From Chroococcus sp. CMT-3BRIN-NPC107 (GTDB lineage: Bacteria; Cyanobacteriota; Cyanobacteriia; Cyanobacteriales; Chroococcidiopsidaceae): a stretch of DNA of 64,000 nt. The notes beneath the pieces were generated by a model that was not told the origin of the DNA, ran no database searches, and saw nothing but the letters and a program-made list of their open reading frames with translations. The DNA lies in contig JAHHGY010000004.1 in the NCBI GenBank assembly GCA_019359635.1, forward strand, positions 1 to 64,000, read 5' to 3'. How positions within the stretch are numbered: the stretch's first letter is position 1; each line of letters starts with the position of its first letter. This document shows, piece by piece, positions 37,844-46,576 of the stretch. Made by a program: the position numbers and the translations under genes.

Positions 37844-38521
37844 ATGAAAATTTCATTTATATTCAAATTTTTGCTCCATTTTAAATCAAACATAGCAACG
37901 TTAAAATGTAATAAATCTCCATCACTAAGTATGCAGATGGTTTTGGTAAAGAACTCGCCAGTTCATTTTCAATCCGGCTTTACCCTGATCGAAATGCTAG
38001 TGGTTATAATCATAGTTGGAATTTTGAGTGCGATCGCCGCACCAAGCTGGCTAAACTTTGTCGCTCAACGACGCGCTAATGTTATAAATGATGCAGTTTT
38101 GCAGGCGATAAGGCAAGCTCAAAGCGAAGCTAAAAAAAACAAACTTAGTTACAGTGTAAGTTTTAAATCCACAAACCAAGTACCAGAAGTTGCTATTTAT
38201 CCTAATAATAGTACTGCCATCTGGGGAAATTTGGTTAAAGATTCAAGTATCAAACCAGGGCAATTATTGCTAGGTACAAACATTACTGGGATTGACACTG
38301 TAAGTACAACTATTACTTATGGTTCAACTACATCTCAAACAATTAGTTTTGACTATAGTGGTAACTTATCATCCTCTGGTCTTATTAATTCGGTTATAGC
38401 GGTTGGCATACCTACAGCAAATAACTCCACCACAATATTGGAATCGACTAGAAGATGTGTCAAAATAGTAACTCTTTTAGGGTCGATGCAAACTGAGCAA
38501 ACAAGCAAATGTAACCCTTAA
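37844..38521 (+). CDS. GspH/FimT-type pseudopilin, first copy
   Basis: A 225-residue prepilin-like protein. The motif SGFTLIEMLVVIIIVGILS is preceded by about 45 residues, much longer than a normal leader, so the true start may be an internal ATG (for example 37931). The helix runs into APSWLNFVAQRRANVINDAV, and the domain ends with CVKIVTLLGSMQT. The next gene is a clear paralogue. It is the fourth gene of the hps-type operon and may be the equivalent of HpsD, but I do not assign that name. Confidence 0.72.
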   Translation: MKISFIFKFLLHFKSNIATLKCNKSPSLSMQMVLVKNSPVHFQSGFTLIEMLVVIIIVGILSAIAAPSWLNFVAQRRANVINDAVLQAIRQAQSEAKKNKLSYSVSFKSTNQVPEVAIYPNNSTAIWGNLVKDSSIKPGQLLLGTNITGIDTVSTTITYGSTTSQTISFDYSGNLSSSGLINSVIAVGIPTANNSTTILESTRRCVKIVTLLGSMQTEQTSKCNP

Positions 38522-38537
38522 TAAAATTGATCAGTGT

Positions 38538-39089
38538 ATGAAAAATCAACAGTTTTACTACTCAAATCAGGGTTTTACACTGCTTGAAGTGTTGGTAACA
38601 GTGCTAATAGTGGGAATTTTGAGTGCGATCGCAGTTCCTAGCTGGCTGTCATTTATACAAACTCGTCGGCTCAACACAGCCCAAGACCAAGCTTACCGCT
38701 CAATCCGCGAAGCTCAAAGTAATGCCAAAAAAGAAAAACGTGCCTGGGAAACTTGCTTTCGTGACGATGGCACTAAAGTTTTATGGTCTACTCGTAGCGT
38801 ACCTGTAAGTAATGTTACTACCAGTTGTAGTAATGCTACGAATTGGCAAACTCTGATTGGAGAAAATGCTAACACTATTGCTATAGATACAACTAGCACA
38901 ACTTTGGATAACAGCCAAACTGGTTATTATCGAAGACAGTTTGAATACAACGGCAGTACCAATCCACCGTTTCGCAGAATTACTTTGATTGTGCGTAATG
39001 AACCTAGTGGTATCAAGCGCTGCGTATTTGTATCTACTTTATTAGGAGCGCTTCGCACCGATAAAGATAAAGATAGTGGTTGCACATAA
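38538..39089 (+). CDS. GspH/FimT-type pseudopilin, second copy
   Basis: A 183-residue pseudopilin with a short, normal leader: MKNQQFYYSNQG then FTLLEVLVTVLIVGILSAI. It shares with the preceding gene the pattern SAIA-PSWL-F-Q-RR and a C-terminal CVFVSTLLGALRT, so the two arose by tandem duplication. The gap to the previous gene is 16 bases. It closes the operon; a hairpin follows before the convergent pntB. Confidence 0.75.
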   Translation: MKNQQFYYSNQGFTLLEVLVTVLIVGILSAIAVPSWLSFIQTRRLNTAQDQAYRSIREAQSNAKKEKRAWETCFRDDGTKVLWSTRSVPVSNVTTSCSNATNWQTLIGENANTIAIDTTSTTLDNSQTGYYRRQFEYNGSTNPPFRRITLIVRNEPSGIKRCVFVSTLLGALRTDKDKDSGCT

Positions 39090-39137
39090 TAATCAGTGCT
39101 ATCAGTAAAAAACAAGTCATTCCAAATATAAACAAAA

Positions 39138-39175
39138 TAGCTTGCTAATAAGTTTAAAACCTCATCAGCAAGCTA
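39138..39175. terminator. Two-way hairpin between the hps operon and pntB
   Basis: TAGCTTGCT at 39138-39146 pairs perfectly with AGCAAGCTA at 39167-39175 around a 20-base loop. Both flanking genes read towards it. T/A-rich sequence lies on both sides. Confidence 0.6.
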
Positions 39176-39227
39176 CCTAAATATTATTTATTTATGTCTA
39201 TATATTGCCTAAAGTAATTCGTTGCTT

Positions 39228-40631
39228 TTAAAGCTGCTTTACTTCAGCGACTAGCTTTGCAACCATATCTTTAGCGCTGCCAAATAGCATAGTAGTTTTG
39301 TCTTTGTAGAACAATTCATTTTCTATCCCAGCAAAACCCGCACTCATACCGCGCTTAATGACAATTGTCTGTTTCGCTTTGTCTACTTCTAATATTGGCA
39401 TCCCATAAATTGGACTAGCGGTATCGTGACGAGCGGCGGGATTGACTACATCATTTGCGCCAATTACTAAAGCTACATCGGTTTGTTCAAACTGAGGATT
39501 GATATCATCCATATCCGATAGCTGAGGATAGGGAACATTTGCCTCGGCTAATAATACGTTCATATGCCCCGGCATCCGCCCCGCAACAGGGTGAATGGCG
39601 TATTTGACATCTACACCCATCCGCTCTAATTGATCGGCTAATTCACGCACGCTATGCTGTGCCTGAGCCACTGCCATACCATAGCCCGGAACAATTACAA
39701 CCGAACGAGCATAACCTAGCATCATTGCGCCTTCTTCAGGATCGATACTACGGACAGTTTTATCTGTTGCTGTTGCTCCTGCACCACCGCTTGCAACTCC
39801 ACCGCCGCCAAAAGCGCCAAATAGAACGCTAAATAACGAGCGATTCATTGCCTTACACATAATCTGAGTCAAAATCAATCCAGACGCGCCTACCAATGCG
39901 CCAGCGACGATTAGCATATTGTTCATGACTACAAAGCCCGCCGCACTTGCTGCTACTCCCGATAAGGAATTCAATAGCGAAATAACTACAGGCATATCGC
40001 CGCCACCGATGGGGATAACAAATAGCACCCCTAGCAGTAGCGATAAAGCAACTACACCGAGAAATAAAGGTACATTTTCTGGCGTTACTATTAAGAAACC
40101 GCTACCAACTACAAACCCAATCAGCAACAAAATATTAATTGGTTGCTGTAAGGGAAAAGTAATCGGAGAGCCGCTAATTAAACCTTGCAACTTCGCAAAA
40201 GCTACCATACTGCCCGTAAAGGTGACACCACCAATAAATACATCTAGCAGCATGGAAATATTGGCATCTAAAGCTATAGCTTCGCCATTGCCAATTAAGC
40301 GCCAAAACTCAGCTACCGCTACAAGTGCTGATGCTAAACCGCCCAAACCATTCAACAAACCTACCATTTGGGGCATTTCAGTCATGGCAACTCTTTGGGC
40401 TGCGATCGCGCCAATTAGCGAACCAATTGCTAAACCTACCAAAATCATCTCATAATTCAATACTTGCCGATCTAATAGAGTTGCCCCCACCGCTAGCAGC
40501 ATTCCCCCAGAAGCTAACAAGTTACCGTTACGCGCTGTAGCTGGAGAACCTAGTTGTTTTAAACCGATGATAAATAAAGACACTGCAACTAAATAAGTTA
40601 GCTGTATCCCCGTTGGCAAAAAATCGCTCAC
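39228..40631 (-). CDS. pntB: NAD(P) transhydrogenase subunit beta
   Basis: A 467-residue membrane subunit of the proton-translocating transhydrogenase in the thylakoid or plasma membrane. It passes hydride between NADH and NADP+ using the proton gradient. The N-terminal two-thirds contain about nine hydrophobic segments. The C-terminal NADP-binding domain III has VIVPGYGMAVAQAQH and HPVAGRMPGHMNVLLAEA. The start is a GTG whose first base is the last base of the pntA2 stop (TAGTG), so translation is coupled. It is third in the pnt operon. Confidence 0.94.
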   Translation of the reverse strand: MSDFLPTGIQLTYLVAVSLFIIGLKQLGSPATARNGNLLASGGMLLAVGATLLDRQVLNYEMILVGLAIGSLIGAIAAQRVAMTEMPQMVGLLNGLGGLASALVAVAEFWRLIGNGEAIALDANISMLLDVFIGGVTFTGSMVAFAKLQGLISGSPITFPLQQPINILLLIGFVVGSGFLIVTPENVPLFLGVVALSLLLGVLFVIPIGGGDMPVVISLLNSLSGVAASAAGFVVMNNMLIVAGALVGASGLILTQIMCKAMNRSLFSVLFGAFGGGGVASGGAGATATDKTVRSIDPEEGAMMLGYARSVVIVPGYGMAVAQAQHSVRELADQLERMGVDVKYAIHPVAGRMPGHMNVLLAEANVPYPQLSDMDDINPQFEQTDVALVIGANDVVNPAARHDTASPIYGMPILEVDKAKQTIVIKRGMSAGFAGIENELFYKDKTTMLFGSAKDMVAKLVAEVKQL

Positions 40632-40924
40632 TATGCTTTAATCTCCTTCTTTTTAAACATTTGCAACATCCGGTCAGTAACCAAAAAGCCACCCACAACG
40701 TTGATAGTTGCTAGTACAATTGCAATCAATCCCAAAATGACGCTGGTATTTAAGTCCCTACTCCCAGCGACAACTAACGCGCCAATTACGGCAATTCCCG
40801 AAATAGCGTTAGCACCAGACATCAAAGGCGTGTGCAAGGTTGGCGGTACTTTGTTGATTACTTCAAAGCCAACAAAAGATGCTAAAACAAACACAAATAA
40901 GGCAGCAATTAATGCTTCGGTCAT
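40631..40924 (-). CDS. pntA2: NAD(P) transhydrogenase subunit alpha part 2 (membrane)
   Basis: A 97-residue protein with three hydrophobic segments that forms the membrane part of the alpha subunit, split off from the soluble part in cyanobacteria. The motif LHTPLMSGANAISGIAVIGA near residues 31-50 is characteristic. It is between the soluble alpha gene and pntB and overlaps the latter by one base. Confidence 0.92.
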   Translation of the reverse strand: MTEALIAALFVFVLASFVGFEVINKVPPTLHTPLMSGANAISGIAVIGALVVAGSRDLNTSVILGLIAIVLATINVVGGFLVTDRMLQMFKKKEIKA

Positions 40925-40983
40925 CGTTATAAGTCTCCTGATTAAAAACTAATTAGGCATTACCGATTAAATTTGTAAATTTT

Positions 40984-41014
40984 GGTAGAGACGTTGCACT
41001 GCAACGCCTCTACC
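40984..41014. repeat. Palindromic repeat of the TAGAGACG class
   Basis: GGTAGAGACGTTGCA at 40984-40998 pairs with TGCAACGCCTCTACC at 41000-41014, with one mismatch and a one-base centre. It lies in the 138-base gap between the pntA1 and pntA2 genes, inside the operon. Related copies lie at 13542-13568 and 54607-54634. Confidence 0.65.
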
Positions 41015-41062
41015 TAGGTTTTTAAATCGCGATCGCATTCACGCCTAAATTGGACAATGCCA

Positions 41063-42229
41063 CTAATTGCCTACGGTTGCACTAGCAGTATTTAAAGCAT
41101 CGCGCACTCTTTGGTTGCGAATCTCGCCGCCGTGTGTAATGCAAGCAGAATTGATAATGTCGTCCGCAAAATCGAGGTTGAGGGCGTTGTCTTTAACTAA
41201 ATACTGCACCAATGTAGCCAAGTTTTTTGAATACATCTGGCTGGCATGGACGGGCATGGAAGAAGGTAAATTTATTGTGCCGATAATTGTCACGCCGTGC
41301 CATTGTACGTCTTTTCCTGGCTCGGTACGGGCGCAATTTCCACCTTGTTCTGCTGCTAAATCGACAATTACCGATCCCGGCTTCATTTGCGCTACCATTT
41401 CCTCGGTTACAAGTAAGGGTGCTTTTTTACCTTGTACTTGAGCCGTTGTAATTACTACATCTGACTGCTTGATGTGTTCGGCGACTACTTCTTGAGTGCG
41501 TTGTCTAGCATCGGCAGAGATTTCTTTAGCATAACCACCTGCGGCTACAGTTTCCTCCTCTAGTTTTACTTCGACAAACTTAGCTCCCAAGCTTTGCACT
41601 TCTTCTTTAACGGCGGGACGAATATCAAAAGCTTCTACCACTGCGCCCAATCTCCGCGCTGTAGCGATCGCTTGCAACCCTGCTACCCCTGCGCCCATTA
41701 CAAATACTTTTGCTGGGGCAATAGTTCCGGCTGCTGTTGTTAGCATCGGGAAGTATTTAGGCAAAGCCGCCGCCGCAATTAGTACCGACTTGTAACCAGC
41801 TACCGATGCTTGGGATGATAAAGCATCCATACTTTGCGCTCTACTGCTGCGGGGAATAAGTTCAATAGCAAAAGCTGTAACTTTTTTGTCTGCTAACTTT
41901 TGAGCAATTTCTGGCACTCCCAAGGGGTTGAGAAAAGCAATTAACACCGCTCCATCTTTGAGCAAATCAATTTCTTGTCTGCCGTCTTCTCGCTCTTGGG
42001 GTAAACCAACTTTGAGCAATATATCCGCCTCGCCCCAAATTGCCGCACTATCAGCTACAATCTTTGCTCCGGCTGCTTCATAGGCTGCATCGGTGAAAAA
42101 AGAGCGATCACCTGCGCCCGTTTCTACCCATACTTCTAAGCCATTTTTTACTAATCGCGCTACTGTTTCAGGTATTAAAGCAACGCGACGTTCGCCGACT
42201 TCAATTTCTTTGGCAACCGCTATTCTCAT
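41063..42229 (-). CDS. pntA1: NAD(P) transhydrogenase subunit alpha part 1 (soluble)
   Basis: A 388-residue soluble NAD(H)-binding subunit of the transhydrogenase. It starts MRIAVAKEIEVGERRVALIP, has the family segment SRAQSMDALSSQASVAGYK near residue 128 and the NAD fold VFVMGAGVAGLQAIATARR near residue 171. The related alanine dehydrogenase fold is excluded by the adjoining membrane subunits. Its ATG is preceded by AAGGAGAT in the reading sense, a strong ribosome site. It heads the pnt operon. Confidence 0.93.
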   Translation of the reverse strand: MRIAVAKEIEVGERRVALIPETVARLVKNGLEVWVETGAGDRSFFTDAAYEAAGAKIVADSAAIWGEADILLKVGLPQEREDGRQEIDLLKDGAVLIAFLNPLGVPEIAQKLADKKVTAFAIELIPRSSRAQSMDALSSQASVAGYKSVLIAAAALPKYFPMLTTAAGTIAPAKVFVMGAGVAGLQAIATARRLGAVVEAFDIRPAVKEEVQSLGAKFVEVKLEEETVAAGGYAKEISADARQRTQEVVAEHIKQSDVVITTAQVQGKKAPLLVTEEMVAQMKPGSVIVDLAAEQGGNCARTEPGKDVQWHGVTIIGTINLPSSMPVHASQMYSKNLATLVQYLVKDNALNLDFADDIINSACITHGGEIRNQRVRDALNTASATVGN

Positions 42230-42704
42230 TTCATCTCCTTAAAATCGGGAAAACTTGTTCTTTGCCAGGTTTAAATTAGGTTAAATTTTTGTACTTACCG
42301 ACTTTCTGGCAGTGGCAGCAATAGAATGTGCCTTAGACCAATTAAATTAGTGATAGTCTTTAGACACGCATTGAGCAACAGTTTCCTTTTTTAAAGTTGC
42401 ACATTTTGCCCATCTTAGGTCTATATCTAACTTAAGAAACTTTGTCTTTAGAATTTTTTATAATTTCATCAATGTTTGGGGTGCGATCGCTTATCTTCAA
42501 TAGTTTTGGATAATTTAGCTTATTTAGCTGAGGTTTGGGTGATGATTATTTTTGATTTTTATCGCAAAATTCCTTAATATTTGACAGTTTCATGCTTGGC
42601 ACTAGCTAGTTTTAAACCTAGCTTAAGGCACTTTTTGCTAACTTTGCCGTCTAACATTGTTAAGCAAGTAGTAAATTATAAGTACAAAAACTTACTCCAA
42701 ATCA
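42230..42704. other. 475-base divergent intergenic region
   Basis: This lies between pntA1 (minus) and a DUF2808 gene (plus) and should carry both promoters. One HIP1 site is near 42483. A small inverted repeat GCTAG/CTAGC surrounds 42604-42622. I find no RNA gene or supported ORF here; the plus-strand ORF at 42581-42823 is mostly a shadow of the DUF2808 gene. Confidence 0.5.
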
Positions 42705-43235
42705 ATGTTTGCAAAAAAATCTACGCGACGCTTTCTCTCTGCCTTAGCTGTAACCAGTTGTTTAGTCGCTGGGTTTCCCGCCCTAATTTCGGCTCAAAGT
42801 TTACCTGGATTCACAATTTTTAGCGGTGTCAAGCGCGAAAATCAATTACCATTCCGATTAGACTTTGGCGGACAAGCTGGCGGCTGGGATCGCTATCGCT
42901 TAAGGATTCCACCCAAGCAGTTAAAATTAGCCGTAGCTCAATTTTCTGTCACTTATCCAGATTATTACAAAGGCACTTTTGACACCGATAAAGTTGAAAT
43001 TCGCATCAAAGGTAAAGCTGTGCCTTTAAAAGAAGTAGTTTGGAATAAAGAAAACCGCTCTTTAGAAATTTACCCTGTAGAGCCAGTCCCCGCCGCAAGT
43101 CGGGTAGAGTTGGTACTTTCTAACGTCAAAAACCCAGGCTTTGGCGGTACGTATTATTTCAATTGTCAAATCCTCTCTCCTGGCGATGTACCGCTTCTGC
43201 GTTATGTAGGTACTTGGATTCTTAGCATTTCTTAG
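42705..43235 (+). CDS. DUF2808 family exported protein (second member)
   Basis: A 176-residue exported protein. The signal peptide covers about residues 1-30 with hydrophobic core ALAVTSCLVAGFPALIS. The mature part (RLDFGGQAGGWDRYRLRI, FSVTYPDYYKGTFD, GGTYYFNCQI) matches the DUF2808 pattern. It differs clearly from the family member at 22779-23333. It lies just upstream of rpmH on the same strand, but is probably a separate unit. Function is unknown. Confidence 0.8.
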   Translation: MFAKKSTRRFLSALAVTSCLVAGFPALISAQSLPGFTIFSGVKRENQLPFRLDFGGQAGGWDRYRLRIPPKQLKLAVAQFSVTYPDYYKGTFDTDKVEIRIKGKAVPLKEVVWNKENRSLEIYPVEPVPAASRVELVLSNVKNPGFGGTYYFNCQILSPGDVPLLRYVGTWILSIS

Positions 43236-43293
43236 CAACTTTAGTGGTAATATTATAGATTGTGACTTTTTGACAAAATTTAGGGCATAAATT

Positions 43294-43431
43294 ATGCAAC
43301 GAACATTGGGCGGTACTTGCCGCAAAAGAAAGAGAACATCAGGCTTTCGCGCTCGGATGCGTAACCCAGACGGACAAAATGTAATTAGCGCTCGTCGTCG
43401 CAAAGGGCGGCATCGCCTCAGCGTTTCTTAA
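43294..43431 (+). CDS. rpmH: 50S ribosomal protein L34
   Basis: A 45-residue basic protein of the large ribosomal subunit. It begins [20 protein letters not shown] and continues with [19 protein letters not shown], fitting L34 throughout. The cyanobacterial GGTCRKRKR form of the N-terminus is present. It is followed after 8 bases by rnpA, the almost universal partner. Length is normal. Confidence 0.95.
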   Translation: MQRTLGGTCRKRKRTSGFRARMRNPDGQNVISARRRKGRHRLSVS

Positions 43432-43439
43432 AATGTATT

Positions 43440-43817
43440 GTGGTACCGAAAGTAAATCGACTTAAAAATCGGCACGACTTCCAAACCCTATTTCGGGAAG
43501 GAATCCGTCTCAAAAGCTCTCATTTAACTTTGAGAGCTTTACGTATGCAAATAATCCCAGCTAAAAAAGTTATAGGCGCAACTCGCATTGGTATCTCTAT
43601 CAGTACAAAAGTTAGCAAACGTGCCGTAATTCGCAACCGCATCAAGCGGCAAATCCGAGCGGCATTTAGATTTCTATTACCGCAAATAACGCCAGGTTGG
43701 AGTTTAGTTGTAGTGGTACAACCCCAAGCTGTAACCAGTAAGTGCGATTATCAACAATTTCTGCAAGAATTAGAGCAGTTGTTGGCGAAAGCAGAGGTAA
43801 TAAATGGGCATTCGTGA
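43440..43817 (+). CDS. rnpA: Ribonuclease P protein component
   Basis: A 125-residue basic protein that helps the RNase P RNA mature tRNA 5' ends. The family signature SKRAVIRNRIKRQIRAAFR is near residues 62-80. The start is GTG at 43440; no in-frame ATG is nearby. It follows rpmH by 8 bases and overlaps the following PH-domain gene by 14 bases, so it lies in one tight operon. Confidence 0.92.
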   Translation: MVPKVNRLKNRHDFQTLFREGIRLKSSHLTLRALRMQIIPAKKVIGATRIGISISTKVSKRAVIRNRIKRQIRAAFRFLLPQITPGWSLVVVVQPQAVTSKCDYQQFLQELEQLLAKAEVINGHS

Positions 43818-44196
43818 AGATGTTTACTACGAGGGTGGCCCTCACGTAGGCGAGTTGATATTTGGGTTAATTATTGGGTTAACAATTGTAGCTTTACCTT
43901 TGACAGTGGGCGCGATTGTGAGGGCTTTGTGGTTGCGCTACCGGATTACAAACCGCCGCATTACTATTACTGGAGGTTGGCTAGGACGCGATCGCACGGA
44001 TATTATTTATTCAGAAATTGTCAAGATAGCAAAGGTTCCTCGCGGACTTGGCGCGTGGGGAGATATGGTAATAACTTTACGAGATGGTAGCCGTTTAGAA
44101 CTACGAGCCGTACCAAAGTTTCGGGAGATTTACGAATACATCAACGATAAAGTAGCTCTCAAAAATCCTAAAGTAAGTACAACGGCGGACAACTAA
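43804..44196 (+). CDS. PH domain (bPH2/DUF304) membrane protein
   Basis: A 130-residue protein with a hydrophobic hairpin at about residues 17-43 (LIFGLIIGLTIVALPL) followed by a bacterial PH-like domain: RITNRRITITGGWLGRDRTD. It is conserved between rnpA and yidC in cyanobacteria, which suggests a role linked to membrane protein insertion, but this is inference. The ATG overlaps rnpA by 14 bases. Confidence 0.82.
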   Translation: MGIREDVYYEGGPHVGELIFGLIIGLTIVALPLTVGAIVRALWLRYRITNRRITITGGWLGRDRTDIIYSEIVKIAKVPRGLGAWGDMVITLRDGSRLELRAVPKFREIYEYINDKVALKNPKVSTTADN

Positions 44197-44207
44197 ACTT
44201 TGTTTGT

Positions 44208-44235
44208 GATTGGCTAGTTTAGTTAAGAGCCAATC
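44208..44235 (+). terminator. Hairpin between the PH gene and yidC
   Basis: GATTGGCT at 44208-44215 pairs perfectly with AGCCAATC at 44228-44235 around a 12-base loop. It lies 11 bases after the PH gene stop. It may stop part of the transcription before yidC, which would then have its own promoter in the AT-rich stretch at 44236-44338. Confidence 0.5.
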
Positions 44236-44338
44236 ATTACCAAAAAATATATACGGCTAATACTACCCGTAAATATCCACCAGTATCGGATAAATTAAAT
44301 TCAGACAAATTAACATATTTTAGGTTAAGTTCACATAA

Positions 44339-45484
44339 ATGGATTTTGGTATAGGGTTTCTCTCTAACAACGTGATGCTGCCGATCCTAGATTTTTTCTA
44401 CGGGATCGTGCCAAGTTATGGACTAGCAATTGTCGCCTTAACGCTAGTAATTCGCTTTGCGCTTTATCCTCTAAGCGCTGGATCGATTCGGAATATGCGG
44501 CGCACGAGAGTTACTCAACCGTTGATGCAAAAACGAGTTAAAGAACTTCAAGAGCGCTACAAAGACAATCCGACCAAATTGCAGGAAGAAATGAGCGGTG
44601 TATATAAGGAATTTGGCAATCCTTTAGCTGGCTGTTTGCCTGTATTGGTACAGATGCCCGTACTATTTGCTTTATTTGCAACTTTGCGAGGTTCGCCTTT
44701 TTCAGATATTAATTACAACATCAATTTGCAAGTATTGCCTCAAGAACAAATTGAGCGGGTTCAACCCCAAGCTTTTACAACTCCACCACAAAACATTTAC
44801 ATTGCTGATGGAGTTCACGCGCCGATTATTGCCGTTTTACCAGGTGGAAATAATTTAGGCGTGGGCGAAAAAACAAAGGTTGAATTTCAAACAGTAGAAG
44901 GTAAAACTTTAACCGCTTTAGAATCCGAGCATCCTGATTCTACGCTCGTACCCACTTTAAAAGTGACCAAAGGTAGCGATCGAGTACAAATAGATGCTAA
45001 CGGTAATATAGAAGCCCTAGCACCAGGAGAAGCTACAATTCAAGGCACAATTCCGGGACTTGCCAGCAATAAAGGATTTTTGTTTATTGATGCCTTGGGC
45101 AGAGTTGGCGCATTTGACGATGATGGGACAATTCACTGGGATATTGTCGGTATGATTGTCGGTTTTGGTTTGAGCCTTTACTTGAGCCAAAATTTATCGG
45201 GACAAGGTGCGACGGGTGGCAATCCTCAGCAAGCAACCGTAAATAAAATTACGCCAATTATTTTTTCGGGGATGTTTCTATTTTTCCCACTTCCGGCGGG
45301 AGTTTTGATGTATATGCTGATTGCAAATATATTTCAAACCTTGCAAACTGCGATCGTTTCCCGCGAACCTTTGCCCGAAAACCTGCAAAAAATAGTGGAA
45401 GCAGATGCAAAAGTAGCTGAGGCTAAAGATAGAGAATCGCTTCCCTTTGAGCCAAATCGTAGTAAGAAAAAAGCTTCGGGTTAA
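44339..45484 (+). CDS. yidC: Membrane protein insertase YidC
   Basis: A 381-residue Oxa1/YidC/Alb3 insertase, which places proteins in the thylakoid and plasma membranes. Hydrophobic segments lie near residues 18-40, 95-115, 275-290 and 305-340. The conserved [21 protein letters not shown] precedes the second helix. Between them the protein carries an extra domain of about 130 residues; its end ([20 protein letters not shown]) resembles a bacterial Ig-like (Big_2) repeat. It lies 2 bases before the jag-like gene. Confidence 0.93.
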   Translation: MDFGIGFLSNNVMLPILDFFYGIVPSYGLAIVALTLVIRFALYPLSAGSIRNMRRTRVTQPLMQKRVKELQERYKDNPTKLQEEMSGVYKEFGNPLAGCLPVLVQMPVLFALFATLRGSPFSDINYNINLQVLPQEQIERVQPQAFTTPPQNIYIADGVHAPIIAVLPGGNNLGVGEKTKVEFQTVEGKTLTALESEHPDSTLVPTLKVTKGSDRVQIDANGNIEALAPGEATIQGTIPGLASNKGFLFIDALGRVGAFDDDGTIHWDIVGMIVGFGLSLYLSQNLSGQGATGGNPQQATVNKITPIIFSGMFLFFPLPAGVLMYMLIANIFQTLQTAIVSREPLPENLQKIVEADAKVAEAKDRESLPFEPNRSKKKASG

Positions 45485-45486
45485 AA

Positions 45487-46011
45487 ATGACTGATAGTGC
45501 AATGGAGCAAGGTCAGCAGTGGTTAAAAACACTGCTGCAATTATCTGGAATACCTGCGGATGTGAAAGCAGACGTAGAAAGCAATAGCAGCACCCATAAA
45601 CCAGGGGAGGAAGCAGTAGATAGCTACTGGTTGACTATTGATGAAACAAACCTGAGTAGAGAGCAAATAGAAACGCTGACAGGTTCTCAAGGGGCGGTAT
45701 TAGACGGCATTCAATACCTAGCAAATGCCAGTTTAAACTTAAACCACGCTGAACCCGTAGGCTTTTATATTATTGAGTTGAACGGTTATAGAGCAAAAAG
45801 GCAAGCCGAATTAGAAGAACTTGCACTGAACGCCAAAGAGCAGGTACAAGCATCGATGGAGGAAGTAGAAATTAAATCTTTATCCTCTGCCGAACGTCGC
45901 CAAATTCACACAATTTTGCAAGAGTACCCAGAATTGGAAACTTTTAGTCGTGGCAAAGAACCCCACCGTCATCTTGTTGTCAGACTAAGAGCGCAAGATA
46001 ATCTTGGCTAA
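45487..46011 (+). CDS. Jag-like RNA-binding protein with R3H domain
   Basis: A 174-residue protein with a KH-like N-terminal half (DSYWLTIDETNLSREQIETLTGSQG) and a C-terminal R3H domain (SLSSAERRQIHTILQEYPEL, then GKEPHRHLVVRL). It is the cyanobacterial counterpart of Jag/KhpB, which binds RNA and is usually encoded next to yidC. Length is shorter than Firmicute Jag because the N-terminal Jag domain is absent. It starts 2 bases after yidC. Confidence 0.85.
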   Translation: MTDSAMEQGQQWLKTLLQLSGIPADVKADVESNSSTHKPGEEAVDSYWLTIDETNLSREQIETLTGSQGAVLDGIQYLANASLNLNHAEPVGFYIIELNGYRAKRQAELEELALNAKEQVQASMEEVEIKSLSSAERRQIHTILQEYPELETFSRGKEPHRHLVVRLRAQDNLG

Positions 46012-46071
46012 AAAACTTTAATTTTTGCCACAATCAAAATTAGCGTTTATTGAGGGCGAGGCAAACTTCCT

Positions 46072-46575
46072 ATGGAGGCAATTTACATTCCCCAACTGAC
46101 AAAAGCACCAGAGAGAACTGAGGTAGTACCAATACAAGAATTTGTCCCTGGTTTAGAAACCTTAACTCCGGTGCGCGGGAGAGTTAAAGTTCAGCATCAA
46201 GGCAATTATTTAGAGGTGTCAGGTAAAGCTGAAACCATTGTCACCTTAACTTGCCATCGTTGCTTGAAGCAATACAATCATCGTTTGATGGTTGATACTT
46301 CCGAAATGATTTGGCTAGATGAATCTGCAAGTCTTCCTTACGAAGGTGCGATAGATAAAGAGGTAGCTATCGAAGATTTAATCGAAAGTTTGTCGCCTCA
46401 AGGCTACTTTAATCCTATAGAGTGGCTGTACGAGCAATTGTGTTTGGAAATGCCCCAAAAACAGTTGTGCGAGAAAGATTGCGCGGGTATACCTGCCGAT
46501 ATTAGCAACAGTGCCGAAAAAATAGGCGATCGCCGTTGGGCTTCTTTGGAAGCATTAAAAAAGCAAATACCCTAA
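46072..46575 (+). CDS. YceD/DUF177 family protein
   Basis: A 167-residue protein with the YceD family cysteine set: TCHRCLKQYNH near residue 63 and LCEKDCAG near 136, likely a zinc or structural site. YceD is required for accumulation of 23S rRNA in other bacteria and its plant homologue acts in chloroplasts. It lies one base before the ycf46 gene on the same strand. Length is typical. Confidence 0.86.
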   Translation: MEAIYIPQLTKAPERTEVVPIQEFVPGLETLTPVRGRVKVQHQGNYLEVSGKAETIVTLTCHRCLKQYNHRLMVDTSEMIWLDESASLPYEGAIDKEVAIEDLIESLSPQGYFNPIEWLYEQLCLEMPQKQLCEKDCAGIPADISNSAEKIGDRRWASLEALKKQIP

Positions 46576-46576
46576 C

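Noticed and set aside
39919..40455. 178-codon plus ORF opposite pntB
   Set aside because: Shadow of pntB; proline/threonine-rich translation reflects the reverse of membrane codons.
42581..42823. 80-codon plus ORF upstream of the DUF2808 gene
   Set aside because: Its second half lies in another frame of the DUF2808 signal peptide and its first half has no protein-like pattern.
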